Assembly (NCBI GenBank): GCA_020345785.1
Contig: CP070771.1
Location: 7,040,777-7,066,436, forward strand
Source of the DNA: Desulfobacterales bacterium
GTDB lineage: Bacteria > Desulfobacterota > Desulfobacteria > Desulfobacterales > JAFDCJ01
Reading direction: 5' to 3'
DNA length: 25,660 bases
Shown in pieces: positions 1 through 8,803 of the stretch; position 1 is the stretch's first letter, and each line of letters starts with the position of its first letter. Both the position numbers and the translations under genes were made by a program. The notes beneath the pieces were generated by a model that saw only the letters and a program-made list of their open reading frames with translations, made no database searches and was not told where the DNA came from.

Positions 1-47
1 GTCGTCTGTTTTCTGTCATCTGTTCTCTGAATACAAGGAACAACATC

Positions 48-1478
48 ATGGCCTTTCCCGCCAACAAAACCAAAATCGTCTGCACTATCGGTCCGGCTTC
101 GGATACACCGGAAGTTCTGCAAAAAATGATTCAAACCGGCATGAATGTGGCACGGCTGAACTTTTCCCATGGTGATTTTGAAAGCCATCGGCAAACGATT
201 AAAAAAATTCGCGCTGCATCTGAAACTGTCGGAAAACGGGTCGCCATCATGGCGGATTTGCCGGGTCCCAAAATGAGGATCGGAGAGTTTGCAGAAGAAC
301 CTGTCGAACTAAAACCCGACGATCCTTTTACCCTCACCACCGAAGAAATCGTCGGTGATGCCGCGCGGGTTTCGGTGAGTTTCTCCCGGCTTCCCAAAGC
401 AGTGAAACCGGGCGATCGCCTGTTCTTAAATGACGGCTATGTTGAGATAGAAGTAAAGCAGGTAAGCGGCCATGATGTGCACTGCAGGGTTATTGTAGGT
501 GGGCAGCTGCGTTCCCGCAAAGGCCTCAATTTGCCCGGCATCGATTTGGGGATCGGCGCTTTTACGGATCACGACCATAAATGCCTTAAATTTGCCCTGG
601 AAAACGGGGTGGACGCCGTCAGCCAGTCTTTTGTGGAAACCGCAGAAGACATCACAGCCGTGCGGCAAGCGGCGGCCGAAATGGGGCAACATCCCTTTAT
701 TATCGCCAAAATCGAACGCGCCGGCGCACGCGGTCATCTGGGAGCTATTCTGCAAACCGCCGACGGCATCATGATCGCGCGCGGCGATTTGGGCGTGGAA
801 ATACCGATCGAGCAGATTGCGGTCGCCCAAAAGAGCATCATGCGGATGGCTAACCTAATGGGCAAGCCCGTGATCACCGCCACCCAGATGCTGGAATCCA
901 TGACCAGCAACCGTCGCCCCACCCGTGCGGAAGCCACTGACGTCGCCAATGCCATCCTGGACGGCACGGACTGCGTGATGCTTTCAGGTGAATCGGCGAT
1001 GGGGCAATATCCCGTTGAATCCGTATCCATGCTGGTCCGAATTGCCGCTGCCATCGAGCCCCAGCGCAGTTCGATGCCGGTCAGAGAGGCCTTGCGTGCC
1101 AGCCGGGAAGAGGACAAAGTCAAGATGAAAGATCTGATTGCCATGAGTGTTGAAACGACTTTGAAGCGGATCACGCCGCCCACCGTCATCGTGCCCACGC
1201 ACAGCGGGGCCACCGCCAGAAGTATTACCCGCTTCCGACTGCCCGTCTGGATCACGGCCGTCAGCTCCCAGACGAAGACCTGCCAGGATCTCATGTTTTC
1301 CTACGGGATCTTCCCCGTCTGTGAACCGGATCATCCCGAAGACTGGAGAACCTGGACTAAAAACTGGCTCGCCGGACAGGGACTCACCGGGGATCTGGTG
1401 GTACTGACGGAGGGCCCGTCAGCCAAGCGTCCCGACCGCAATAATCGCATGGAAATTATCGATCTGACTCGAACCTAA
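48..1478 (+). CDS. pyk: Pyruvate kinase
   Basis: Cytosolic glycolytic enzyme converting phosphoenolpyruvate and ADP to pyruvate and ATP. The 476-residue length is normal for a bacterial pyruvate kinase. The N-terminal barrel opens with KTKIVCTIGPAS (residues 7-18), followed by the substrate-loop motif NVARLNFSHG, then ADLPGPKMRIG at the B-domain boundary. The metal and phosphate region reads MIARGDLGVEIP, followed by ITATQMLESM and the RRPTRAEATDVANA signature, which leads into SGESAMGQYP. The last ~120 residues form the C-terminal alpha/beta domain, with the PTHSGATARSI strand. The ATG at 48 is preceded by AAGGA at 35-39. Only 47 bases lie upstream, and they are a TCTGT-rich low-complexity stretch, so operon context on that side is unknown. 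No convincing hairpin terminator follows; there is a T-run at 1486-1492. The downstream neighbour is convergent. Confidence 0.97.
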   Translation: MAFPANKTKIVCTIGPASDTPEVLQKMIQTGMNVARLNFSHGDFESHRQTIKKIRAASETVGKRVAIMADLPGPKMRIGEFAEEPVELKPDDPFTLTTEEIVGDAARVSVSFSRLPKAVKPGDRLFLNDGYVEIEVKQVSGHDVHCRVIVGGQLRSRKGLNLPGIDLGIGAFTDHDHKCLKFALENGVDAVSQSFVETAEDITAVRQAAAEMGQHPFIIAKIERAGARGHLGAILQTADGIMIARGDLGVEIPIEQIAVAQKSIMRMANLMGKPVITATQMLESMTSNRRPTRAEATDVANAILDGTDCVMLSGESAMGQYPVESVSMLVRIAAAIEPQRSSMPVREALRASREEDKVKMKDLIAMSVETTLKRITPPTVIVPTHSGATARSITRFRLPVWITAVSSQTKTCQDLMFSYGIFPVCEPDHPEDWRTWTKNWLAGQGLTGDLVVLTEGPSAKRPDRNNRMEIIDLTRT

Positions 1479-1653
1479 ATTGAGCTTTTTTTATATTCCG
1501 CAGCTATCCGGCGGGGGTAAACTTCGGGGACCAGCGGCGGGGCTGCCTGCCCTCGGTAGCCTGAGAGGCGAAGGAGGGACACCTGAAACCTCAGAAAAAT
1601 CAAAGCACTGGAAAACATCGAGAACAAATTGTCTATACCGTGCTGCTAAGCGC
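1479..1653. other. Convergent intergenic spacer with a dispersed repeat copy
   Basis: This gap lies between the convergent ends of pyk and the TPR gene. It holds a T-run directly after pyk without a clear hairpin, and one copy of a 61-bp GC-rich repeat (1531-1591). The small reading frames here are not supported by start sites or by recognisable protein. Confidence 0.6.
1531..1591 (+). repeat. 61-bp dispersed GC-rich repeat, copy 1
   Basis: Compared by eye with 4285-4345, this copy matches at 54 of 61 positions without gaps. The shared cores include GCTGCCTGCCCTC, TAGCCTG, AGGCGAAGG and GGGACACCTGAAACCT. Both copies lie in intergenic gaps next to minus-strand gene ends. Confidence 0.8.
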
Positions 1654-3318
1654 CTACTGCCACTTATTCTTATACGTGTCATATCGTTTGCAGCCCTCTT
1701 CATTTCCAAGATCACATGCCGCTTTTAAATCCGCCAGGGATTTTGCATACTCCTGGTTATGGTAGTAAGTCCCGGCCCGCTCGAGATATGCCCTGTCGTG
1801 GCCGGGTTCCAATAAGAGAAACTGGTCCCAATACCTGATAATTTTATCCCATTCTTTATTCTCTAACAAAACATAGTCCATCACTAAGTATGAGTCAAAA
1901 TGATGCGGGTTGAGTTCAATTGAAGTTTCCAGGTCCTCCAGCGCATGCTCGAATTGTTTCAGACGATAATATGCAACGCCGCGCCAATAATAGATTTCCG
2001 CTGCTTCAGGATCGAAGCCGGCTGCAATATTGTATTTTTCGACGGCCAGGTTAAGATCGTTTTTGAATACCTTATGGCCCTGATTTAAATAATTTTTCGC
2101 AGCCCATTCCTTCCAGCGCTGCGTTGCCGAGTCGGCAGGCTTCAGAAGCTGGGCGGTGTGCAGATCGGCAAGAGCGCTTTCTATATCACCTTTTCGAAAA
2201 CTAATTTTTGAACGGAGTCGATAGCTTCTATCTATCGTGGGACGCAGATAGATACTCTGTTCAACATCGTCCAACGCTTTATCCAGTTCTTCGAGATGAT
2301 AATAGGCACTTGCCCTCTCCTCGTAAAAATACCAGAAATCGCCGTACGCCATGGCTTTGGTGTAAAGTTCGACGGCCTCCTTGTATTGCTTCTTGCCGGC
2401 AAATATTTTGGCCTGGTCGCAATAGATGTATCCGTAAAGAAACGGTAGATGCGAGTTGACATCGGAATATTCTTCTGCTTGCTTGGCAAAATATTCCATT
2501 TGACTGTAACTGCCTCCCCAGCGAGGTTGTATGGCGTGCATGTATTGTGAGCGCACCAAAAAGGATTCGGGAAATAGCTGCAGCGCATTTCGGATGGCTT
2601 CTTCTTCGCCTTCCTTATCTGCGGTTGCATTGCAGATACCGATCAAAATCATATAGGCCGGTAAAAGATTCTGATTGATGCTCAGAGCAATTTCTACATC
2701 ATCATGAGCCTTTTGGAAATACAGCCGCATCTTGCTGAATTGCTCGTCTGATGTGTCTTTAGCCCAGCCGTAGCCCCGGCTTTCCCAACCATTGGTGTTG
2801 TAATAATGCGCCCTGGCAAGGTAGGGGATATAATGCCCGGCAGAATGCTCAAGCCAGTCGTCAAATAAGTCCTCATACGAAGGCAGGGTTGTACTAAAGA
2901 CCTGGTAGGCGTCATAAAGTTTATATTCGTTGCTCGAATTGTTTTCAAAAGCTTCCTGGTATTCCTCAAAAATGGCATTGAGGGCTTCAAATTGCCGGTT
3001 TTCAAAATATTCCCGCAGCTCGCCAAATTGATTAATGGTAATTGTATTTTGAGGTTCGTTTGAGACGGGAAGATTTTCTGATGCCAGGGTTACTTTGTAT
3101 AAACCGGTTCCGTTGGATTTCAGGCTACCTAATATTTCAAAAGGATTACCGACGAGTTTATTGAATCCAACCACCGACATTCCTATCACCGCTATCGTTA
3201 TCGCCGTAACAGCCAGCGATCCGATAATACCGATACTTTCCTTCTTGGGACCTCCACAGGCGATACAATCGCCCGACGCTTTTAATGGACGGCCACACAT
3301 GGGACAAATACGGTTCAT
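1654..3318 (-). CDS. Zinc-ribbon, membrane-anchored TPR protein
   Basis: A 554-residue protein of unknown specific role. It begins with a short zinc-ribbon (C5-P-M-C8 and C18-I-A-C21), then one hydrophobic membrane segment at about residues 28-52. A long tetratricopeptide-repeat region fills the rest; the clearest repeats are in the C-terminal half, for example around YYWRGVAYYRLKQFEHAL and AYLERAGTYYHNQEY. The TPR part should act as a protein-binding scaffold on one face of the inner membrane, with the ribbon on the other side. I chose the ATG at 3318 rather than an in-frame start 16 codons upstream, because AAAGG precedes it at normal spacing and the ribbon begins immediately after. The gene is monocistronic, convergent with pyk and divergent from the ACT-domain gene. 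No partner is identifiable from the context. Confidence 0.85.
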   Translation of the reverse strand: MNRICPMCGRPLKASGDCIACGGPKKESIGIIGSLAVTAITIAVIGMSVVGFNKLVGNPFEILGSLKSNGTGLYKVTLASENLPVSNEPQNTITINQFGELREYFENRQFEALNAIFEEYQEAFENNSSNEYKLYDAYQVFSTTLPSYEDLFDDWLEHSAGHYIPYLARAHYYNTNGWESRGYGWAKDTSDEQFSKMRLYFQKAHDDVEIALSINQNLLPAYMILIGICNATADKEGEEEAIRNALQLFPESFLVRSQYMHAIQPRWGGSYSQMEYFAKQAEEYSDVNSHLPFLYGYIYCDQAKIFAGKKQYKEAVELYTKAMAYGDFWYFYEERASAYYHLEELDKALDDVEQSIYLRPTIDRSYRLRSKISFRKGDIESALADLHTAQLLKPADSATQRWKEWAAKNYLNQGHKVFKNDLNLAVEKYNIAAGFDPEAAEIYYWRGVAYYRLKQFEHALEDLETSIELNPHHFDSYLVMDYVLLENKEWDKIIRYWDQFLLLEPGHDRAYLERAGTYYHNQEYAKSLADLKAACDLGNEEGCKRYDTYKNKWQ

Positions 3319-3655
3319 GGCATTACCTTTAAGAAAAACCGGGTGCAGTCTGTGGGTTAACAACACTTATCTGGTAAAGGATCCAAGCCCGGCTTCCAGC
3401 CCCCAGGGCATATAGCCCGTTTCCGGCTAGCAGAGCTGCAGCTCGGAGAGAGGGAGAGTCCGACCTTGAATTCACCCCAGAGAACCAGGTTTTCTAAATT
3501 GGAATAAATTATGTTTAAAACTGTCTGAATTATCGGTATATTAGTGAAAAACTTTAAGCGAGGAACCCCCAAAGAATTCAGCGTTGCATTATATATTGAG
3601 CGTAGCGGCTCAAATTGGGATATTACAAAAACCGGTAAAGAAGGAGGCCCTGGGT
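3319..3655. other. Divergent intergenic region, TPR gene / ACT gene
   Basis: This 337-bp gap must carry the starts of both flanking genes. It contains a perfect 12-bp palindrome, GAGCTGCAGCTC (3433-3444), and a 6-bp hairpin, TTGAGC/GCTCAA (3596-3601 with 3608-3613), 43 bases before the ACT gene start. The right half is AT-rich. I found no convincing -35/-10 pair. Confidence 0.5.
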
Positions 3656-4051
3656 ATGACAAAAACAATGAGACTTAAACAGCTGAGCTTTATACTGCCC
3701 GACAAGATAGGATTGCTTGCGGAGGTAACGGCATTTATCACGGCGGCTAAAATCAATATCGAGGCCATATGCGCATACGGCATGGGCGATGAGGGTTATT
3801 TCATGATGATCACCGACAACAATGCCAAAGCCAAAAAGCTGATTTCTAACATGGGAGCCGAGGTGAAGACTGAAGACGTCATTGCCGTGGAAGTGCCCAA
3901 TAAAGTAGGGCAGCTGCAGCAGGCCGCCAGGAAAATTTCAGATGCCGGAATCGACATCGCTTATGTTTATGGAAGCCCGGTGAAACAGAAAATGACCCTT
4001 ATCTTCAAGACCGCAAATGACAAAAAAGCGATAAGGGCACTGGACAAATGA
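3656..4051 (+). CDS. Tandem ACT-domain protein
   Basis: A 131-residue soluble protein made of two ACT domains, at about residues 5-65 and 70-130. ACT domains fold as beta-alpha-beta-beta-alpha-beta and usually bind amino acids or other small ligands. The first reads KQLSFILPDKIGLLAEVTAF, with the DKIGLLAEV ligand-pocket turn. The second has EVPNKVGQLQQAARKISDAG, the same PxKxGxL turn. No catalytic domain is attached, so a regulatory or ligand-sensing role is likely; the ligand cannot be read from the sequence. I chose ATG 3656 over the in-frame start 24 codons earlier because AAGGAGG (3641-3647) lies 8 bases before it and the upstream residues show no ACT similarity. It is a single gene flanked by repeat-rich gaps. 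Confidence 0.9.
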   Translation: MTKTMRLKQLSFILPDKIGLLAEVTAFITAAKINIEAICAYGMGDEGYFMMITDNNAKAKKLISNMGAEVKTEDVIAVEVPNKVGQLQQAARKISDAGIDIAYVYGSPVKQKMTLIFKTANDKKAIRALDK

Positions 4052-4116
4052 AGCACGCCATACCCACCTTGGGGAACGACCCCATGCGAAGAAGATGATT
4101 TGCGGAGTGCTGAGGG

Positions 4117-4175
4117 CTGAGGACTGAGCTTGTTGCCGCTTCCGTCGTCCCAGCCCCACTTAACTCAGTCCTCAG
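4117..4175. repeat. Inverted repeat between convergent genes
   Basis: Perfect 12-bp arms, CTGAGGACTGAG (4117-4128) and CTCAGTCCTCAG (4164-4175), are separated by 35 bases. A further direct copy of ACTCAGTCCT follows at 4184-4193. It could form a long-loop hairpin at the ACT gene 3' end, but there is no T-tract, so I do not call it an intrinsic terminator. Confidence 0.6.
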
Positions 4176-4205
4176 TCCTTGTTACTCAGTCCTGATAAGT
4201 TTGTT

Positions 4206-4239
4206 CCTTCGACATTCGATATTCGTTATTCGATATTCG
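4206..4239 (+). repeat. ATTCGATATTCG short repeat cluster, copy 1
   Basis: CCTTCGACATTC (4206-4217) runs into two copies of ATTCGATATTCG. The same words occur in reverse complement at 25617-25653, at the far end of the window, so this is a dispersed intergenic repeat type. Confidence 0.6.
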
Positions 4240-4284
4240 CCTTTTAAAGTTTCTTTTATCGATCAAATTGGCCGCCTCCGGCGG

Positions 4285-4345
4285 CCAGCGACGGCGCTGC
4301 CTGCCCTCCATAGCCTGGAAGGCGAAGGGGGGACACCTGAAACCT
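4285..4345 (+). repeat. 61-bp dispersed GC-rich repeat, copy 2
   Basis: Second copy of the element at 1531-1591, with 7 mismatches and no gaps. This copy is preceded directly by the GGCCGCC-TCC-GGCGGCC hairpin at 4270-4286, which copy 1 lacks. Confidence 0.8.
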
Positions 4346-4370
4346 GACACCTGAAACCCATTCAAATGAC

Positions 4371-5825
4371 TTATTCCGGCTCACGCCTTAATCTCATCCA
4401 ATCCGAATGAAAACTCCCCTCCCGGTCGATCCTCTTATAAGTGTGGGCACCGAAGTAGTCCCGCTGCGCCTGCAGTAAATTGTGGGGCAGACGTTCACTG
4501 CGATAGCCGTCGTAGTAGCTCAATGCCGCACTGATGGCCGGTACGGGAATGCCGAGGCGGGCGGCAGTGCCGACAACCTGCCGCCAGCCGTCCTGATTCG
4601 ATTCCACCGCCTGTTTGAAGTACGGATCCAGCAGCAAATTCTCCAGCCGGCCGTCACGTTCAAAGGCCTCTTTTATCCGCTCCAGAAAGACAGCCCGGAT
4701 AATGCATCCCCCGCGCCACAGCATGGCAATCTCCCCGTTTTTCAAGTCCCAGCCGTTTTCCTCGGATGCCGCCTGCAGCTGAAAAAATCCCTGGGCGTAG
4801 CTGCAGATTTTGGATGCATAGAGCGCCTGACGCACCGTATCGATAAACGCCTCGCGATTGACCGACTGACGAAAGGCTTCAACAGCCCCCCGGGGACCGC
4901 TCAGGATTTTACTCGCACGAACCCGTTTATCCTTCTGAGACGAAAGAATTCTGGCAAACACCGCCTCGGTAATCAGCGTCGTCGGCACCCCCAGGTCCAG
5001 CGCCAGTTGGCTGGTCCATTTGCCGGTTCCCTTCTGGCCGGCCTTATCAAGAATCATGTCGACCAGGGCGTTGTCGGTTTCAGGGTCTTGAACTGAAAAT
5101 ATATCCCGGGTAATCTCAATCAAATAGCTGTCAAGTTCACCGGTGTTCCATTGGGCAAAGATATCATAAAGGCGGGCGTTGGAAAGCCCCAGTCCGTCTT
5201 TCAACAGACTATAGGCTTCACAGATCAGCTGCATATCTCCGTACTCGATGCCGTTGTGAACCATTTTGACGTAGTGGCCGGCTCCGCCGGGCCCCACCCA
5301 CTCACAGCACGGAATGTCGCTCCGGGGGCCTACCTTGGCGGCGATTCCCTGAAAGATGGCCTTGACATGGGGCCAGGCATCCGCAGCACCACCGGGCATA
5401 ATGCTCGGGCCGTGCCGCGCGCCCTCCTCCCCGCCGGAAATACCCGTCCCCAAATAGAGAATCGCACGCGAGTCGAGCTCCTTGATCCTGCGCTCTGTAT
5501 CCAGATAATACGAGTTGCCGCCGTCGATGATGATATCGCCTGCTTCCAGTAAAGGAGCAAACTGCCGGATTGTCTGGTCCACCGGTTCTCCGGCTTTGAC
5601 CATCAGCATCAAGCGCCGCGGTCGCTTAAGGCTCCGGACCAGTTCTTCAGGGCTGCGACATCCGACAATGGGTTTGCCCCGGGCGGAGCCCGTCATAAAT
5701 TCATCAACCTTTTGCACGGTACGATTGAAGGCCGCCACTTGAAAACCATGATCGGCCATATTCAAAATCAGGTTCTGGCCCATAACCGCCAGACCGATAA
5801 GGCCGATGTCGCATTGCGGATTCAT
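4371..5825 (-). CDS. gnd: 6-phosphogluconate dehydrogenase, decarboxylating
   Basis: Oxidises and decarboxylates 6-phosphogluconate to ribulose 5-phosphate, the third step of the oxidative pentose phosphate pathway, in the cytosol. The 484 residues match the long, NADP-type family. The N-terminal dinucleotide fold shows IGLIGLAVMGQNL (residues 8-20) and the NRT turn. Next come IIDGGNSYY and the signature GTGISGGEEGARHGPSIMPG. The catalytic region GHYVKMVHNGIEYGDMQLI carries the Lys, Asn and Glu used in the family. The C-terminal tail QRDYFGAHTYKRID supplies the phosphate-binding Arg and His. The ATG at 5825 is preceded by AGGAGG. It lies downstream of the lactonase gene on the same strand, separated by 142 bp that hold a repeat, so co-transcription is plausible but not certain. 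Confidence 0.97.
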   Translation of the reverse strand: MNPQCDIGLIGLAVMGQNLILNMADHGFQVAAFNRTVQKVDEFMTGSARGKPIVGCRSPEELVRSLKRPRRLMLMVKAGEPVDQTIRQFAPLLEAGDIIIDGGNSYYLDTERRIKELDSRAILYLGTGISGGEEGARHGPSIMPGGAADAWPHVKAIFQGIAAKVGPRSDIPCCEWVGPGGAGHYVKMVHNGIEYGDMQLICEAYSLLKDGLGLSNARLYDIFAQWNTGELDSYLIEITRDIFSVQDPETDNALVDMILDKAGQKGTGKWTSQLALDLGVPTTLITEAVFARILSSQKDKRVRASKILSGPRGAVEAFRQSVNREAFIDTVRQALYASKICSYAQGFFQLQAASEENGWDLKNGEIAMLWRGGCIIRAVFLERIKEAFERDGRLENLLLDPYFKQAVESNQDGWRQVVGTAARLGIPVPAISAALSYYDGYRSERLPHNLLQAQRDYFGAHTYKRIDREGSFHSDWMRLRREPE

Positions 5826-5869
5826 TTACGCCTCCTTTTTTGATGTTCATGATCTTCGCCGTTCAAATG

Positions 5870-5947
5870 GGGACACAGATAAACACGGATTACACGGATT
5901 GAGTAGATATTTAATAAATCTGTGGCAATCTGTGAAAATCCGTGTCC
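5870..5947. repeat. Imperfect inverted repeat of the CACGGAT / AATCCGTG type
   Basis: The left arm runs GGACACAGATAAACACGG and continues with TACACGGATT. The right arm contains AATCTGTGG, AATCTGTG and AAATCCGTGTCC. The termini GGACAC (5871-5876) and GTGTCC (5942-5947) are exact complements. The element fills most of the gap between the lactonase and gnd. From general knowledge, this word set is a recurrent intergenic repeat in deltaproteobacterial genomes. Confidence 0.7.
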
Positions 5948-5967
5948 TAAAATTTAAACGACTGAAT

Positions 5968-6735
5968 TTATGCCCTGATCGAATCCGTCAAGCTGCTTGC
6001 CGCCGCCTGATCCACCAGCCACAGCAATCTTCCATTATCCGGCCGGATAAGCTGGGCCGGCAGAAGTTCGCCACGAAATTCGCCTTCCAGTACTTCTTTT
6101 AGCACCTCAGCCTTTTCCCGGCCGCTGACCAGAAAAATGATTAAAGCAGCCTTGTTCAAAACAGGTACTGTCATGGTGATGCGGTGGGTTTGAAGTTTCT
6201 CCACCCAGTTGGCAGCCACCAGCCGCTTTTCCTCATGCAGGGCGTCTGTTCCGGGAAAAAGCGAAGCCGTGTGGCCATCGGATCCCATCCCGAGTAAAAT
6301 GCAGTCAAAGCGGGGCAGCTGACCGGCTTTGAGCTTAAAGAAGGAGTACAATTCCTGCTCGTATTTTTCGGCTGCCAGGGCGGCATCGGGTTTCTCGGTG
6401 CAGATCCGGTGAATGTTTTGCGCCGGCACCGGTGCGAAGGCAAACAGCGTGTCTCGAGCCATGCGGTAATTGCTTTGCGGATGGTCCGGCGGCACCACGC
6501 GATCATCCCCCCAAAAGAAATGGGTCTTGTCCCACGGCAGCCGGTCTCTGACCGTTGGCTCACCGGCCAGGAGCTTGTACAGCTCGCCGGGGGTGGAACC
6601 GCCGGATAATGCGATGGTAAATGGCCCGGCGCTTGTTCCAACGCGGTCTGCCGACTGCACAATTTCAGCGGCAGCCATCCGGCTGATCTCATCGAGGTCT
6701 TTTACTACCTTGATTTGCGTTGTGTTGGATTCCAT
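5968..6735 (-). CDS. pgl: 6-phosphogluconolactonase
   Basis: Hydrolyses 6-phosphoglucono-1,5-lactone to 6-phosphogluconate, the second oxidative pentose phosphate step, in the cytosol. From the chosen start the protein is 255 residues, typical for the DevB/Pgl family of the NagB-like fold. Clear motifs are ALSGGSTPGELYKLLA near residues 42-57, FFWGDDRVVPPDHPQSNYR and ILLGMGSDGHTASLFPGT. The last contains the conserved catalytic-loop histidine. I chose ATG 6735 over an in-frame start nine codons upstream because AGGA sits just before it and the extra residues are not conserved-looking. It heads a minus-strand pair with gnd. zwf, which supplies the substrate, is not beside it or anywhere in the window. 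Confidence 0.95.
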   Translation of the reverse strand: MESNTTQIKVVKDLDEISRMAAAEIVQSADRVGTSAGPFTIALSGGSTPGELYKLLAGEPTVRDRLPWDKTHFFWGDDRVVPPDHPQSNYRMARDTLFAFAPVPAQNIHRICTEKPDAALAAEKYEQELYSFFKLKAGQLPRFDCILLGMGSDGHTASLFPGTDALHEEKRLVAANWVEKLQTHRITMTVPVLNKAALIIFLVSGREKAEVLKEVLEGEFRGELLPAQLIRPDNGRLLWLVDQAAASSLTDSIRA

Positions 6736-6768
6736 TATTCCTAACCCGGCAAGTCGAAACAAATTGAC

Positions 6769-6797
6769 TTGAAAATTTCAATGACTAAATTTAGAAC
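6769..6797 (+). promoter_or_regulatory. Candidate promoter reading toward pgi
   Basis: TTGAAA (6769-6774) and TAGAAC (6792-6797) are separated by 17 bases. That matches the sigma-70 consensus at 5 of 6 and 4 of 6 positions. A transcript starting near 6804 would carry the 80-nt element in its leader before pgi. The call rests on consensus only. Confidence 0.3.
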
Positions 6798-6843
6798 TTA
6801 AAATTAAGTATCAAATATGAAAAGTAAAATCTGAAACCTCAAA

Positions 6844-6923
6844 TCAGCGACCACCAATAGAGCTGAAGGTATGAGGAAGACCTCTGGAAGGGGCCGGAAC
6901 CAATATCTGTCAATGGTCGCTGA
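6844..6923. repeat. 80-nt inverted-ended element, copy A (structured RNA or MITE-like)
   Basis: The ends TCAGCGACCA and TGGTCGCTGA are perfect 10-bp inverted repeats. The interior aligns with 11847-11925 with about 10 substitutions and one 1-base gap. Conserved interior words include CGACCACCA, AGAGCTG, GAGGAAG, GAAGGGGC and AACCAATATCTGTCA. Similarity extends a few bases outside both ends (AAA on the left, TGT.TATAA on the right). It does not match any riboswitch or small RNA consensus I can recall. Orientation is undetermined, so no strand is given. Confidence 0.75.
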
Positions 6924-6982
6924 TGTCTATAAGGAATTTCGACGGCATCATTCGCTGTAACGGTAAAACCTTTTCAATTCTC

Positions 6983-7000
6983 ATCCCGATAGAGCGGGAT
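6983..7000. repeat. Hairpin ATCCCG-N6-CGGGAT downstream of copy A
   Basis: A perfect 6-bp stem with a 6-base loop, 59 bases after copy A. A similar TCCCGA/TCGGGA hairpin follows copy B. There is no T-run after it on the plus strand, so it is not a typical terminator. Confidence 0.55.
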
Positions 7001-7036
7001 GGTTTATGAATGGTGTAATTATGAGGCTGTGGATAA

Positions 7037-8731
<1,695 letters not shown>

Positions 8732-8803
8732 AAGGAGACCCTTTCGACTTTACAACTCATATATGATGAATACTTTTACCCCAATTAAAAAAGGAGAGTG
8801 AAA

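Larger units (their letters stand above)
4052..4370. other. Convergent intergenic region packed with short repeats
   Basis: This 319-bp gap lies between convergent gene ends and has no credible coding sequence. From left to right it holds an inverted repeat (4117-4175), two copies of ATTCGATATTCG (4214-4225 and 4228-4239), a 7-bp GC hairpin GGCCGCC-TCC-GGCGGCC (4270-4286), the second copy of the 61-bp dispersed repeat, and a 14-base unit ACACCTGAAACCTG repeated nearly twice (4333-4359). Confidence 0.75.

Noticed and set aside
734..1294. Long minus-strand reading frame opposite pyruvate kinase
   Set aside because: It lies entirely antisense to a certain gene, has no recognisable motif and no Shine-Dalgarno; it is a shadow of codon bias in pyk.
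4117..4175. Inverted repeat as terminator of the ACT gene
   Set aside because: The loop is 35 bases and there is no T-tract on either side, so it does not meet the pattern of an intrinsic terminator.
6844..6923. c-di-GMP, SRP RNA or tRNA identity for the inverted-ended element
   Set aside because: The conserved cores I know for those RNAs are absent, and no tRNA arms or CCA-type acceptor are visible.
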